Below, piece by piece: positions 35,777-47,947 of a stretch of 64,000 bases of DNA; positions within the stretch are counted from its first letter, which is position 1, and the number at the start of each line of letters is the position of its first letter. The stretch comes from Saccharina japonica (taxonomy: Eukaryota > Sar > Phaeophyceae > Laminariales > Laminariaceae): the NCBI GenBank assembly GCA_008828725.1, contig MEHQ01000427.1, positions 131,369 to 195,368 of the forward strand, read 5' to 3'. Position numbers and translations under genes: made by a program. Below the pieces are notes generated by a model. The model saw only the letters and a list, made by a program, of their open reading frames with translations, was not told the DNA's origin and made no database searches.

Positions 35777-38700
35777 ATGCCGGCGCCATGGTCATTGGTA
35801 CAAATACACGTGGACCGGAAGCGTAGCGATAGCAGCCGTTCAATGCGAAGTGCCGCTGTGGGCCCGCCCGCAGCAACTCACCGTAACACCATCGACCTGG
35901 AGAGCCAGCCGGCTGTTGCTAAAAGGGTTTCTGGGGCCGTTACGGCCACCGCCGTTCCGGAAGGGGGAAAAAAGGGTGACGCCGATGCCGACGAAAGACA
36001 GGACGGTGTTGATATGCAGATATCTGTGCTAACCTTCATGAAAATCGTGAGTCCGGCTACAACTTATTATACATTCGCTGAGTCATATCGTCGACATTTT
36101 ACGAACACCTTCAGGTTCGCTGTGAGCTAGGCCAGACCAGTTGGTAGGTCTAAGTTGTAGGTTATTATATAGTGCGTTTGACGGCACCTGTACCGATTGG
36201 ATTCAAATATTTAGTATTGTATACGTAAAATACTGAATACAACACGGTGGCCCACACACAATATACGGCAGGACGAGCAAACAACACCACCCCTGCTGCC
36301 CTATAGTACGCCTCTGGGCCCCCTAGGCCGTTCGTCTTTCCCATGCCGTGTGCGCACGAGAGGTGGTGAATACGCCCTCGTTTTGCGTCCCCCCGGAATG
36401 ATACCAGTATATAGAAACATGCATGTGGCTTTGACTCGGGCTGCTGTAGTATGCACATACACGGTAGTTCCAGCCGTGCAACCACCAGACGGCCCTCACT
36501 GCACTACAGTAATTTCCGCCATGACTATCCCTCGCAGGTGACGGTTCTTTCAGCGCTGTACATGGCCGTGAACCCGTGGTTCTTGATGTACGACGCCGAC
36601 ACGGGAGACATCTGCCCCTACACGTGAGGCTGGTGCCGCCTGTGCCACCTCAGGGGTAAACTAGCCTAGATCGTACCCAACCACGGTGGTGTGCAACCAT
36701 TCTGTTTCAAGTGTCAGCTCTGATTTGTTAATTCGACAGTCAGTGGATAGTCGAAATCAAGCGGTGGGAGTTTTCACCGGCAGGAGCCTGAAACAGTACC
36801 TAACACAAAACAATACTGTGCTGGGGTCGGAATATAATGTACCACGTGGTTGAAGGCCTACGGCAGTTGGTGTGCTCCTCGTTCTTCTATGTGAATAACA
36901 CGATATGACTAACACGAACAACATAAGCTATGGTTGCTGCCGCTCTCATGTCTCCGGCTGTTGTTTCGCCAGGGTGCTCTGCGCAACAAGCACCGTGGAA
37001 ATAATTCTCCTAATGGGGTCGCGCCTTTCTGCAGGGGCACTACTGGCGAGCCTCGCGATATCCATCCTCTCCAAGTGCTACGCCACGCGTTCGTTCTTGC
37101 ACCACTCCTGGATCGGCGCCGTGCTAGACTTCGAACCATCTCATACTGCCCACACCTGTGAGTAATTACGACAGGCATCGTCGTTGTTCCAGGCACCGCT
37201 CTACTGAAAGCGTGGAGCAAGCCACCCCACGTTCGGGGGGTGGTGCCGTATTTCCCGAGCTCCTCACAGGTGGAGTTCAATATCCCACCCGAAACATGAA
37301 ATCGAAGAAGTTTGTTCGTGCACTCTGCCCAAACGTTCTATGCGCTAGCCTTAAATCACAACTCGCTCGTAAACTTGTTACACTAAACCCGGTAGTCGTT
37401 GATTTAAGGGACTCAACGGGTCATAACTGTTTAGGCAAAACGTCTAATCTCTACCATGGAAATGTTCGAACCTACTCCCCGTCATCTTTCATGAACAACT
37501 ACCTTGGTCATATCGGAGAGTTTGCCCCCTTCACATTTGTTTGAAAGTTGGGGTGATCTCATCGCAGCCTCCGCCCTGTCGCGCATCTTGGCCTTGCACT
37601 CGCTCTCTGACAGATTTCGGGTATTTATCCCTTGTGGCGGCCCTGGAGCACGGCGCACTGCACTGTGCTCGCTTCATCTACGCGAAACAGGCGAATCTCA
37701 TCTACCAGACAGCTACAGGCCGTTCGGGCGTCATCGGGTGCCTTTTCCTGCTGCCCATAGTGCTGCCTATGAAAACGGAATACCTCAGAACCAAGGTGTG
37801 GGGAGCGGCGGACCGTGAATCTGACTTTATGTATGCGCTCATTTGGTACTCTTATGTACTCGTTGCTTGCTTTTCACGCGCCCCACACGCCCCACGCGCT
37901 TCATTCTACTTGCAACTCCATGACAAGGGAGGCTCGGTAGTCACGACTACGGCAGATGTTAATTCACTGCCACTAAGAATATGTTGCCCAGATTAGTGAG
38001 GCCTGCATTTCCCGAAAACGTGCCACCGCAAATGAAGGTTACTCTCCTACCTTGGCATATATATGCTCCTGACGGTTTTCTGCTTTTGGAGTTTTATCCC
38101 TGCCATATTCTTACTAATGGTTTACATGTCATTGCTCGGGCATGTGCCGCTTCGCTGCACATGTCATCAGTACCCGGTGAGGTCATAGCTGGGATAAATC
38201 CTATTGTCGCCAAGTGAATTTTCGAGTTTCCGGCTTGTCTATCGACGGACAACTGGATGTCTAGGGCGGTCGTACAAAAAATGATTGTTCAAAGGGCACT
38301 AACTTGGGATACGTCGCCCTTTGATGTCGGTTTCGCGGGAAACGCTCCCGAGGTTCTTAGGTTAAATTTTCATAACTTACCACTCTGGTCCAGTACACAG
38401 ATACCGTTGGGGTATTCTGTTATACACGGAGGTACCAGTTAAAAAGATAAGACTGTAGGGTGGATGCCATAACGTTGTTGGTTTACATAAAACACAATAA
38501 GAGTACATATATACGTAGAGTAGGAGACGCAAACAAAAACAAATATCCGGGTATGTCCGTGGATGCTTGTCTGGCATCCTTGTTTATGAACCATTGGTTA
38601 CCTTTGTTAGTAACGTTTGGCGAGTTTCCTCTGGACACTGTTTTACACCTATCGCCACGGTACGCAGCAGCAGAGCTTATGACCATAACCTTCATAAGGC

Positions 38701-41700
38701 AAACGGCTCGTCGGCGTCACTTGTTTTTGTTGTTCGACTTACTCTTGGACGGGAAACGAACGTCAACGTTAGGCGATGTTGACGTCCTACAATTACGTGT
38801 TTTGGTTTTAGTTTTGGCGATTGGAAACGGAAAGAAAATGCACATCCAGTGAAAACATGCTTTCGAACACCTCTATCGGAAGGTACTCCCACTGAAGCAG
38901 CCATCAGGTGAGCTCCATCTTTTCGCGGTTAGGTCGACAGGATGAGGGCTTCTATGTGGTTTTATGGCTAGGTTTTGCGTTATTAGAGCGAGGAAGCTCA
39001 ACGTAGACACAAGGGATAAACACCGTTATTATTGCTTTCTTCGACACTGCATTTCTGTAAACACCCAGACGTCAGCTGCATATTGGACCAGAATGGCACT
39101 TAACATGTGCCCCACACAAATGACCTCGTTCGCCCTGTTCGGTCCCTTTTTAGATTGGACAATCTCCCGTTACAGCAGTCCCAGTCTTGCCTGAGAAGCG
39201 CTCTTGTATTGTTGCTGGAATTTGCAGATATCGTTCCAAGTCAGGAAGGTCCTGCATCTACTGTACATTCCATTGACAGTGGCCCTATGCTTCCACAGCA
39301 CCACCTTCCGCTACTTCGGGTCTATCCTCGTCGTGTGGGCTATCCTCGACCGCGCGTACTTCACCACCAAACAGTGAGTATGCATGTACTCACGCAATAA
39401 CACAGGCTCTAAGTGGTTGTAACAGGCCAGTCTTGTCGTGAACCCTATTAATAGTGAGGTTGGCGGTGTGAGACGTTAGGCGGTCGGCGCTCAATAGACC
39501 ACTTACTGGCTTATTTATCACAACATCAGCTCGTTGGTCAACCTATAAGTGGTATCTGACGCGTGCTACGGTAGAGGTAGCACTTTTTGGCTTAATCGTT
39601 TTCTGAACGATCGGGCCCCTTAACCCGAATTCGTTGGACTTTCATTTTTGTGACGAATACAGCTTCAGAGTATACTTCGGCCATGAGATTTCGCATCCGG
39701 CAGCACTTTTATTTTTCTCCAAAATCATTTTTTCGGTGAGGTATGACGCTCCTTAAGTGAGGAGCTCATAAAAAACATAGTGCACCTCTATCGTAGCATG
39801 CGTCATCTGCCCGGACCCCCAACGGTCTCATCCTGAATGGAGGTAGCCCAACGAATGAGGTATACTCTACGGTGCTGCAGCAATGTCGTCGCTTTGATGG
39901 TCACTTTCATCACTGCGGTTTTCCCGCCTCAGCAGCGCCACACAGTGCACGCCCCATGATAAGCTTTGTGACCGAGAAGCCGAAAAGCTAGCAACGCAAT
40001 CACCGCTGACGTCTCACAGACAAACCTCTACTACGCGCTCTTTAATTGGGTTACATCGAGCTCATCGTCGTGCCGGCCAGCGTCACAGTGTGTGGTCTTC
40101 CAACTTTAATCGCCCCACTCGGGATCCCCATGGTGCAGTTTGAACCCTTGACGTGGACATGTTTAACCTTCTTGCCCACTTCCGGTTGTGTACCATTGCT
40201 TCCTGCTGCAACTCAACCAGGACCTTTCTTATTGCGCACCCTGTTTTTCAAGCTGTCGGGCGCGGAACGAGGGTGATTCTGGACCTGCCTTCGTGAGTAC
40301 CTCGTGGCGAGAGCGTGTTGCCGTCACGAACCCCACCTGTACTGGCTTGTTTCTTAACCCCCCACCCACCCCCTTCGGGTCAAGACAACTTATCTCTGTC
40401 CTGTGGGATCAAACATATTTTTGCTTCTCCCGTTTGAGCCTTCCTGCGAGGAGCGCACCTGTCAGTGACCCCCGTAGAATCAATTGATTCCCGTCGGAAC
40501 TTCTTCGTAGTGGTTTCAACCCCGTCTCAAAACGCCAGTTTTGACTAACGTGCCCGTTGCGTTGCCAACACTGCGGCGTTTCATCAGGGGATATACATTT
40601 AAGGCAGGATCATACATTTACGTCAATTCACCAATGATCAGCCGGAGTGAGTGGCACCCGTTTTCAATCATACAAGTGCCCGGCGAGGTTTCCAGGGCAA
40701 CGTTCTACGCAGAGGCGGTACGTGGAGAAGCTGCACCGATTGTTGGCGTAGTGTTTGCTGAGGTAGCAATGTCTCGCCACTACAAAGCTTGCCGCGGCAC
40801 GTAACGTTGCTCACTTCGTATGAGAATACTGCGTGCTTGCTACTCGACCATGCGCAGCGCTGCTTTGCAATCAACGTTGCTCTTGTCCGTGGTGCCAGAT
40901 TCTTTGTTTGGCGAGAAGGCGGTACCGTGCTTGTTGGTTTATAGAAGCCATGCAGGCAGTTATAGAGGTGCAGGAATTCTAGCTCGCCCAGCTACGTGCG
41001 CTATTCCCCTAATCGTTTTTGTTTGATTCTCATCCTAAGTGACTCCTCTGGCGACGACAGACAAAAGTGCGCCCGCAGGCTTTCTCCAACAACCTTTCAT
41101 GCGACGGAACCTAACCTTTCGCAGCGTTCGGTCGTTCTGGTCCAAACCTTCGAAAGGTAGGAGACTGGACCCAGGCACTGTTTCACCAAGGCCTTGAACA
41201 GCCTCGCCTTCCGCTGTGGATAACCGCGGCACAACCCAGCCTGATGGAGAAGTCCATCTACTACGACAACGGTAGGGAGAATGCGTAAGCCGCACAAGTT
41301 CGTGGCAGCGATATTAGCACGGTTCGCCACATACTTGTGTATATGATTCGTATGCGATTTGGGCAGCATGCTTCTTAACGAAAGCGAAGCATGACGAGTA
41401 GACATTCCTCTGAGTCTGAACACTGTTATAATCCTTCCAGGGCGTAAGATTATATGTGTCAAGGCACCGAGCCGTACTCGAGGGATAACGTCCCTTTCTT
41501 TTAGACGTCGACGCTTTAGCACGACCGGTACCAAACGTATTCGCACGTCTGGAGTGTCTGACCCACCGAACGACACCCGCTTCCCCGACCTTCGATTGAT
41601 TGCTGCTACCGTTCGTAGCCCATTGCGAAGCTTGATATGTATTTTATAATAATCCTGGCGTTCTACCGTTTTTCCCACGTTATACATTGCTGGTGTACCA

Positions 41701-44700
41701 GGGGAAGGATTTCACGATGGTCCTCTGATGTATAATGTACCCGTTACACGCACTCCCTTCCCGTTTCCCGCACGTTGTGCCTTCGGATACCGCATCGCAT
41801 CCTTCGCCCACAACAGTTGTGCTGGTGTGCACCGGGGCCGGCATTACACCCGCTGTATCAATCATTGAGAGGTGATGTGAATAAGAGCGTCGTGCAGTAG
41901 TCTATCCTCACAACACAATTAGAAGGGGTTCAAACGGAGGGATTATTCGATGGCGGTGGGGGTCAACCGGTAGGTACGGCCATGGTATGGCATCGTATAT
42001 GTGTTACGTATGTATGGGTTGTGGAGCGATATCCGGAGATCGATTTACAACTTGTTGTGTTGGACCGGTCTCCTCGCCCTGGTTCAATACGGCTGTCGAG
42101 CACGAACCGCCACGATTAAAATACTTTATTACGCCCCACGCGGGCTTGTACTGCTTCTGCGTTGCGCCTTGTCTGCCCATAATGCAAAAGCTGCGTTTCT
42201 AACGCATGCTGCCGCAGAGGAATAACCTAGTGTGTACGGGGGTACTCGATTGAGGAGTTCTATGTCTCACCTATTGACCTGTTTTATGGACCATGGTACG
42301 CTTTACCCCACAATGAGTAATCCCACGGCCTAATAATAAGCTATTAATGCTAAGGTAGGGCTTTACCTGCAACCATCTGAAGTTCCTCGCATGAGGATAT
42401 CCACACCCCACCTAAAACTGATTTTTGATACAATATGTAGGCTTAAAAACAGATCCCTAACCACATGGCCTACGTACTAACGAAAACTACTACTGCGCAA
42501 ATCACAATTGGGATACAGTGCAGTCAAGGAGCTCCGTTGGTCAGACCAATTTCAGCCAAAACGCGCGAACCCTATCGTAGCACGCCCCCATATCATAGTG
42601 CAGACCGAAACGGGATTCCATCATTCTCGGGTAGTTCTTCAGTTGGGGACGCCCGTCAGTCGGAAGCACTTTGACCATATCATGCTACCCATATCGTGCC
42701 ACAAATCGTTTGTTTGATCCAAGCCTCGGGTGTAAACCTAAAAAGAAGATCGGTCGCTCGGAGGTATCCATGCTTATCGTGGACTAAGCCGGTGGCTGGG
42801 TGCAGCTTTAGTAGTTACGTCTTATTTATTTCCGTACTGTCGATACATACGATTTCTTGTGAACCCCACCCTTGTAGTTGGGTTGAAATGATGCGTTATT
42901 TAGGGACCCCTGCGCAACCTGGTTGGCCTACGCCGGCAGTATAAGTGGCCGCATATGCTGTATGCCGTGCAACGTTATCCGCACCGTGTTATCACGGCAC
43001 TCATGTGGATGATTGCCATGCTTCATCACGGGGTCAACCGCAAATGCTTGCCGCTATATATAGGCCGTGGGTTTAATTAAGTTGCCCCGTCCGAACCTCC
43101 CGTAACCACATAAACGGATGAAAGGTTTACCAAGCGAAAGAACATCCACCTGCTATGGATGTCGAGAGACAGCAGCATGGTGGCGCTATTCGAAAAACAG
43201 GTATGACTGCTGAATGGCACGAACATGCCCCAGTTGGGTGTTTATGGAAGCGTGACTAAGCTTAAGGCATCACGCGAAATGATCGTTCATAAACACGATT
43301 GCCCACGATGCTACGCGTAGTGCTGCCGCAATGCGGTGGGTCACATGGACACAATAAGACCCCTGCCTTGGCACTCCGACTCACAAATACAGAATGAACG
43401 CACTCAAGCTAATTTACTATAGGACGGCGCCTCTAATAGTCCACTTGGAAAGTATCGGTGGTGTCAAATATTTCGGTCATGCTTACCACACACATAGTAG
43501 AGCGCAGCCTACAAACGTCGTGATATTACTGCTGCTCTACGTTTGTGGGTGTAGATAATCTTAACGATCAAGGCGCCTGTCGTCCCACCTGTGGCAGATC
43601 ATAGATCTTACAAAACCGCACTTGCACCCCAAAATTAGTACCGTAAGTTAATATACCCTCTTTAGGATATCGTCACTGCGTCGTGCTTTCACCCTCTTTG
43701 GGCTGCTTGGCGGTATCAGTGCTTGCTCGCCGGCTAAACATCAGTGCTTTTGTGATTCGCTTGGTTGTCGAGAAGCTCCGGGAGGTGAAAAGCACGGTTC
43801 ACATTACTGGGAAGCAGACCAAAGAGACCAAGAACGCTCTCCAACGGCTGCTGCGTTCTTCGAACAAAACCACGAGCTCCATCCAGAGAGATGCACCGCA
43901 TCCGTGCTACTGCCACCTCCACGTGAGTGTTTCGCTCATTCTTAACAGCTCAGGCGTATTCCCTTCTACCCCATAATATATCTCGGGCAAAATAACAATT
44001 GTCTCGGTTGATCAACGAACCCCCACGTAGATCAGCATAAATAAATGCCTGGAGTGTGACACCCGGTTGGTTGATTGCGCGGCATGCAGGGCACGGTCGC
44101 GACGTACAACAAGAGCTTTGGGTCTATCCCACCGTTCGAGTCCTTCGCGTCTCTTTCACCGAGAATCAGGTGAGTCTGTGCTGTCTACTGGGCAAGGGCC
44201 GGACTCGGCGTTGAGCTGTGACAACTGTCTATGGGAACATTTATTTGTTTCAGCATCCCACACGTTTGTGATTGTGTATTGGCGGCTATACAAACACCGA
44301 TTTAGGTAGATCGTCAAGACGGAAGGCGTGTCCAAAACAACTGTTTGAGTTAAAGTGCGCATGTGTGGTGGGTCGTATGCCTGTGCGAACATTGATGCTC
44401 TCAGGGTCCTTGATCAAGCCCGATTTTTGTGAAACATGACGTACTCGTACCAGGGCGGATAATACTAGCGACACGTCCGACGATGAAACGAAGATTGATC
44501 ACCGCGACACGGAAGACCCAGACTTCCTTCCGCCTAAGGAACAGCTTTTTGTTGATGCAAGAAGACCCTCGACAGACTCGGTGAGCTCATCGACATGCCC
44601 GACGCTGCAAAGATAGGGCGAATGGGGCATGATATGCTTGCAGTCTTCAGCCAGTAAACCTCCTGTACACCAGTCATCGCCGCCGTGCTTGTCGGTGTTG

Positions 44701-47395
44701 GTCCGAGGTGGTGATAGTATCCGACCGTTATCTGACGTGCTCCTTCCTATGGAGCTAGTTGCGTGCGTGGTGACCGAAAAATATTATCAAATAGCACGAT
44801 TTCAGGGTAAACATTCAGACGAGACTTACGTTGGTCTCCGACATCAAGTAAACATCTGCACCATACGCACAGAAGTTCCGCTGCCTTCGATGGGTTCGCA
44901 ATTGTATGCACTGCGTGTATATTGAGAAGAGTAAAACCCACACGAGTTTGGTACTCGTGGCACGGCCCTCTTGTCGCATCGATCCTCCCGCCCTCGCGCT
45001 CCCTGGCCCTTTTGCTGCCCCGCACCCCATCTTGCTATATACCACGCAATCGCTGAAAGCGGGGTCAGCGGTGCTTCAGTAACTCGACAACTATGGCAAC
45101 CACGGGTCCGGTGACACTGGTGTTTGGACGCCCGAACATCGGTAAATACCTAACCGAGGCGTTCGCCATGCATGCAGAACGTGGAGAGCTGCCTTGCACC
45201 GATGAGGAAATCAACCAGGGCCTATGTGACGCAATGGCGGACGGAGTTTCCTTGGGAAGGTGTTCCGAGGAACACGAGGGGTTGAAGGATATGGAGGTAA
45301 GCATGCGAGTTCGCTCGCTGTTGAGCGTATCGAGGCCATTAATATAGATTGCTTTGTGCATATATACGTCGTAGGGACTTGTGTCGGTTAAGTTATCATG
45401 CCGTTATCATTCGTCTGACGTTCGGTGGGGCGGTGCCTCAGCGGAATGTATTATACGGTGTGCACCACTCCTAACCACGTACATGGACAACAATTTGTTT
45501 CACACCACCTGTGGAGAGGCCATTCCTGGTGTGCAGGCGGTTAGGCAACCGCCACAATAGTAGCACGCAGCAACTTTACGCCAAGTAAAGTTCCACGGGG
45601 TGTGCGGACACATGGGTGTACACGTCGGCACCGCCACCAAGTTGCTGCTCCTGATTGCGATTTTTCCTGTCCGTACAATCGTTATATTGTATCAGAGATC
45701 GAGGCGCCTGGACACCGAGCAGGAAACCTCCAAGGAGACGTTGATGAAGGCGGATGCGAAAGTCGTCAAAGTGGTCCAACAGCAGCGCCGCGGGAGTCGG
45801 GTACGTCGCCGTACTGTAGACGCACACTCGTACCGTAGGGATGCATATGGTTTGGCTGAGGCTCGTCGCTAGAGCTCTATACCCCTCTCAAATAGGTACT
45901 TGGGGGTGAATGTTGCGCGCTTACCCCGATGAACAAGCCCACGGCCTAGGTATACGCCGAACAGTAAACATGGTGTAACATGGGATTCCATTTATGCCCT
46001 CAATTGAGAAACTACGTCCGTCAGTAACAAACTGGTACAAGAGTGCTACCCACATCACAGCCCGCGTCTGTACAAACAAGTTTCGATAGCTCGTATTTAC
46101 CGGTTCCCTGGCTGTACTGTGAAAACAAAACTCAGTAACGTGGGTTTGAGCACACCATGCGCTGTATAATCAATACCGATATGTTTGTTTTAGATTTATT
46201 TGTGTGGGCGGTGGGTAGATTGTAGCACCCAGGGCCTCTATCTTCACTTCTACCCAACAACGAAAGCTCCTATGTATATACTTGTACACTGCCGTACACA
46301 AACCCTAAACTTGAGTATCACACGACGCATTCGCTGAATGATGTATGCGCTACTTGGCTTATACCACGCGTTGGGCTTCTAATATCCGTTTAGCTCACCC
46401 GTCTGTTGTATATCGACCGTGAACGTTCGCTAAACACTTTCACGGTCCACAGGTCATCGCCACCCACGACGACACCCAAGACAAGGTCGTGGCCAACAAG
46501 AACAATCGAGACAACAACTGCACATTTCCATCCAGTTCCGGCTGCCCGCTCGTTCTCTACTGCGGTGCCAACCCTAAGGTTGAGGAGGTCAGTCAACGCA
46601 TGTTACGATAGGTACTTGAGTATGCGCCCTGCTTTTTCTGAGAGAGTGGTCACTTGACGAGCTCTATACTTAAGCCAAAAAATGCTTTTAGAGAAACGTA
46701 AAAGTGCTGTTCGATGAACAATACCATGACCTGGCTATAGAACAAAATATATTGCAACACAAGAAAGAAATACCGACGAGTTTGGATTAGAGGGCTCGAT
46801 CATTCAAAACAAATTTCAGCCAGAGAGTACTACTTCTAACGTAGCACGCGCCAGTCCGGGTTATAAGCGATGGGACTGCGACTACCTAACGTAAGGCAAA
46901 CTCTCCAGTGTATGGGAGGGACGTGTTGTGCCTCGCTTTTCAGACCACACACAACGAATAGTCAAACAGGTAACCCCGGAAGGAGAAGGGACAATGCGGG
47001 GAGGGGCAAGCCATGATGCGTGGGTGGTACAGCTATGCGTATTTGGCACTTGATTTGTGAAGGCCACCTACACCATCCACATGTACAAGCAGTGAATTGT
47101 ATGTATTGGTGGCAGGCACGCCAGCCATACGTAGCCTCACCTAATCCGGCATCAACGTACTGTCGTAATGCAAGCACGGTGTCACTCCACGCGGTATAAA
47201 TCTGTTTCCCGACGTCGATTCCACTTTGTATGGACTCCCTCCCGATTGCCTCGACGCCCTCTGTCGTTGCGGAATACCGGAACACAAAACTTTGGGTGTT
47301 CTTTGCCCCGGCGGTGAACCGATCGAAAGGCCATCGCCAAAACGTGCGACGAGTTCGGCGTCAAATGGCAGAAGGAGTACTTCGGGGCTTGGTGA
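35777..47395 (+). CDS. NOX-B: NADPH oxidase / ferric reductase-like transmembrane oxidoreductase, 17 exons
   Basis: Exons: 35777-36046, 36538-36623, 36973-37157, 37614-37795, 39228-39373, 40221-40292, 40588-40717, 41157-41271, 41817-41871, 43125-43200, 43773-43922, 44090-44169, 44454-44580, 45069-45296, 45696-45800, 46453-46587, 47330-47395. The joined frame is 2208 nt (735 residues plus TGA). Exons 2-10 and 17 have exactly the lengths and phases of NOX-A; exons 1 and 11-16 differ by multiples of three. Seen: haem histidines 179, 193, 251, 264; HPFS at 337-340; GAGITP at 402-407; FGRP at 577-580; LYCG at 704-707; KEYFGAW end. The open frame continues upstream of the ATG at 35777, so the start rests on its match to NOX-A (both begin MP). 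A tandem paralogue in the same orientation. Least certain: starts of exons 11, 12 and 14. Confidence 0.86.
36973..39373 (+). other. NOX-B exons 3-5: bis-haem membrane core
   Basis: Exon 3 (36973-37157) carries SKCYATRSFLHHSWIGAVLD, exon 4 (37614-37795) YFGYLSLVAALEHGALH, and exon 5 (39228-39373) RKVLHLLYIPLTVALCFHS. The four histidines align with those of NOX-A. Exon lengths 185, 182 and 146 are identical. Synonymous positions differ widely, which points to an old duplication kept under protein-level selection. Confidence 0.85.
39558..39804. mobile_element. CTCTATCGTAGCACG-TIR MITE, full-length copy in NOX-B intron 5
   Basis: Left end GACGCGTGCTACGGTAGAGG then TAGCACTTTTTGGCTTAATC; right end AGTGCACCTCTATCGTAGCA then TGCGTC. 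The roughly 25-bp termini are inverted repeats with few mismatches; length 247 bp. Internal blocks CCCCTTAACCCGAATTCGTT and GAGGAGCTC match other copies. This is the reference copy for the family ends. Confidence 0.85.
40221..43200 (+). other. NOX-B exons 6-10: FAD barrel and first half of NADPH domain
   Basis: Exon 6 encodes TFLIAHPVFQAVGRG, exon 7 GYTFKAGSYIYVNSP and SEWHPFSIIQVPG, exon 8 VGDWTQALF and LPLWITAAQPSLMEKS, exon 9 VLVCTGAGITPAVSII, exon 10 NIHLLWMSRDSSMVALFEKQ. All five have the same length as in NOX-A. The GPYG loop is replaced by AAQPS here too. The acceptors of exons 8 and 10 are AAAG rather than the usual CAG, but frame and alignment to NOX-A support them. Confidence 0.86.
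42344..42587. mobile_element. CTCTATCGTAGCACG-TIR MITE in NOX-B intron 9
   Basis: The right half is clear: TCAAGGAGCTCCGTTGGTCA, TTTCAGCCAAAACGCGCG and CCCTATCGTAGCACGCC. The left end (GCTAAGGTAGGGCTTTACC) is weaker, so the left boundary is approximate. Confidence 0.6.
45885..46060. mobile_element. Possible decayed MITE fragment across NOX-B intron 15
   Basis: Internal blocks resembling the CTCTATCGTAGCACG family are visible (TACCCCGATGAACAAGCCCA, CGGCCTAGG, TGGGATTCCATTT). Neither terminus is recognisable. Confidence 0.3.
46592..46852. mobile_element. CTCTATCGTAGCACG-TIR MITE at the start of NOX-B intron 16
   Basis: Left end AACGCATGTTACGATAGGTA, then CTGAGAGAGTGGTCACTTGA. Right end TACTTCTAACGTAGCACGCG. 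The middle holds GCAACACAAGAAAGAAATAC and CGACGAGTTTGG. It begins only about five bases after the exon 16 donor, so the donor's downstream context comes from the element. Confidence 0.75.
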
Positions 47396-47709
47396 ACTGC
47401 AACCAGCGATCGGGGGGAGATTCCCCAGAAGGATGCTGCGAAACGTCGCCGCTACTTCGCGCATCCAAGTTCCAGAGCAAGATATACCCAGACATATCGG
47501 ACCTTCTATGAGCTCCCAACGTGGGTCAGAGGTTCGTCAGCGTGATAGACGCACGCTTGCATCGTGAGGCTAGCTAATATCCCTTTCGAATAGAACGATG
47601 ACCCAAACGTCTTGCTAAAACGAAGCGCCGAGAACCCTGGCTGTGGAGCATCACACCAGCCCTCGAGATAGCGGTCACCTCGTTTCTAGGAAAGCCCGGA
47701 TAACGAGAA

Positions 47710-47947
47710 ATCCCACGGTAGGGGTGCCACTTTTAGGCTCAATATTTTCTGACCGGTTGTGCTCCTCTCGTGAGTAACCACCGGATGCCATTCATATTTC
47801 ACTGGTATATTTGTTTGAGGACTACCGCATTGGACGGTTTGGTCGGGTTGCGCGAGCGAAATGTTTCTGAAATCATGTTTCGGGTGAGATATTGAGCTCC
47901 TCATGTGAGGAGCTCAGAAAATTCTGCTGCGCACCTACCGTGGGATG
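47710..47947. mobile_element. TIR MITE related to the CTCTATCGTAGCACG family
   Basis: The left end ATCCCACGGTAGGGGTGCCA and right end GCGCACCTACCGTGGGAT are inverted repeats. The interior has TTTTAGGCTCAATATTTTCTG and GAGCTCCTCATGTGAGGAGC, equivalent to blocks in the 39558-39804 copy. The termini differ from the other copies (CCCACGG in place of GCTACGA), so this may be a subfamily. Confidence 0.7.

Larger units (their letters stand above)
43773..47395 (+). other. NOX-B exons 11-17: insertion region, FGRP, LYCG and C-terminus
   Basis: Exon 11 encodes KLREVKSTVHITGKQ and a longer tail than NOX-A (ending CYCHLH). Exons 12 and 13 are linkers, the latter acidic (NTSDTSDDETK) and ending RRPSTDS. 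Exon 14 carries GPVTLVFGRPNIGKYL plus an acidic tail 21 codons longer than in NOX-A. Exon 15 is charged (RRLDTEQETSKETLMKADAK). Exon 16 is Asn-rich then PLVLYCGANPKVEE. Exon 17 ends KWQKEYFGAW and TGA. Confidence 0.78.
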
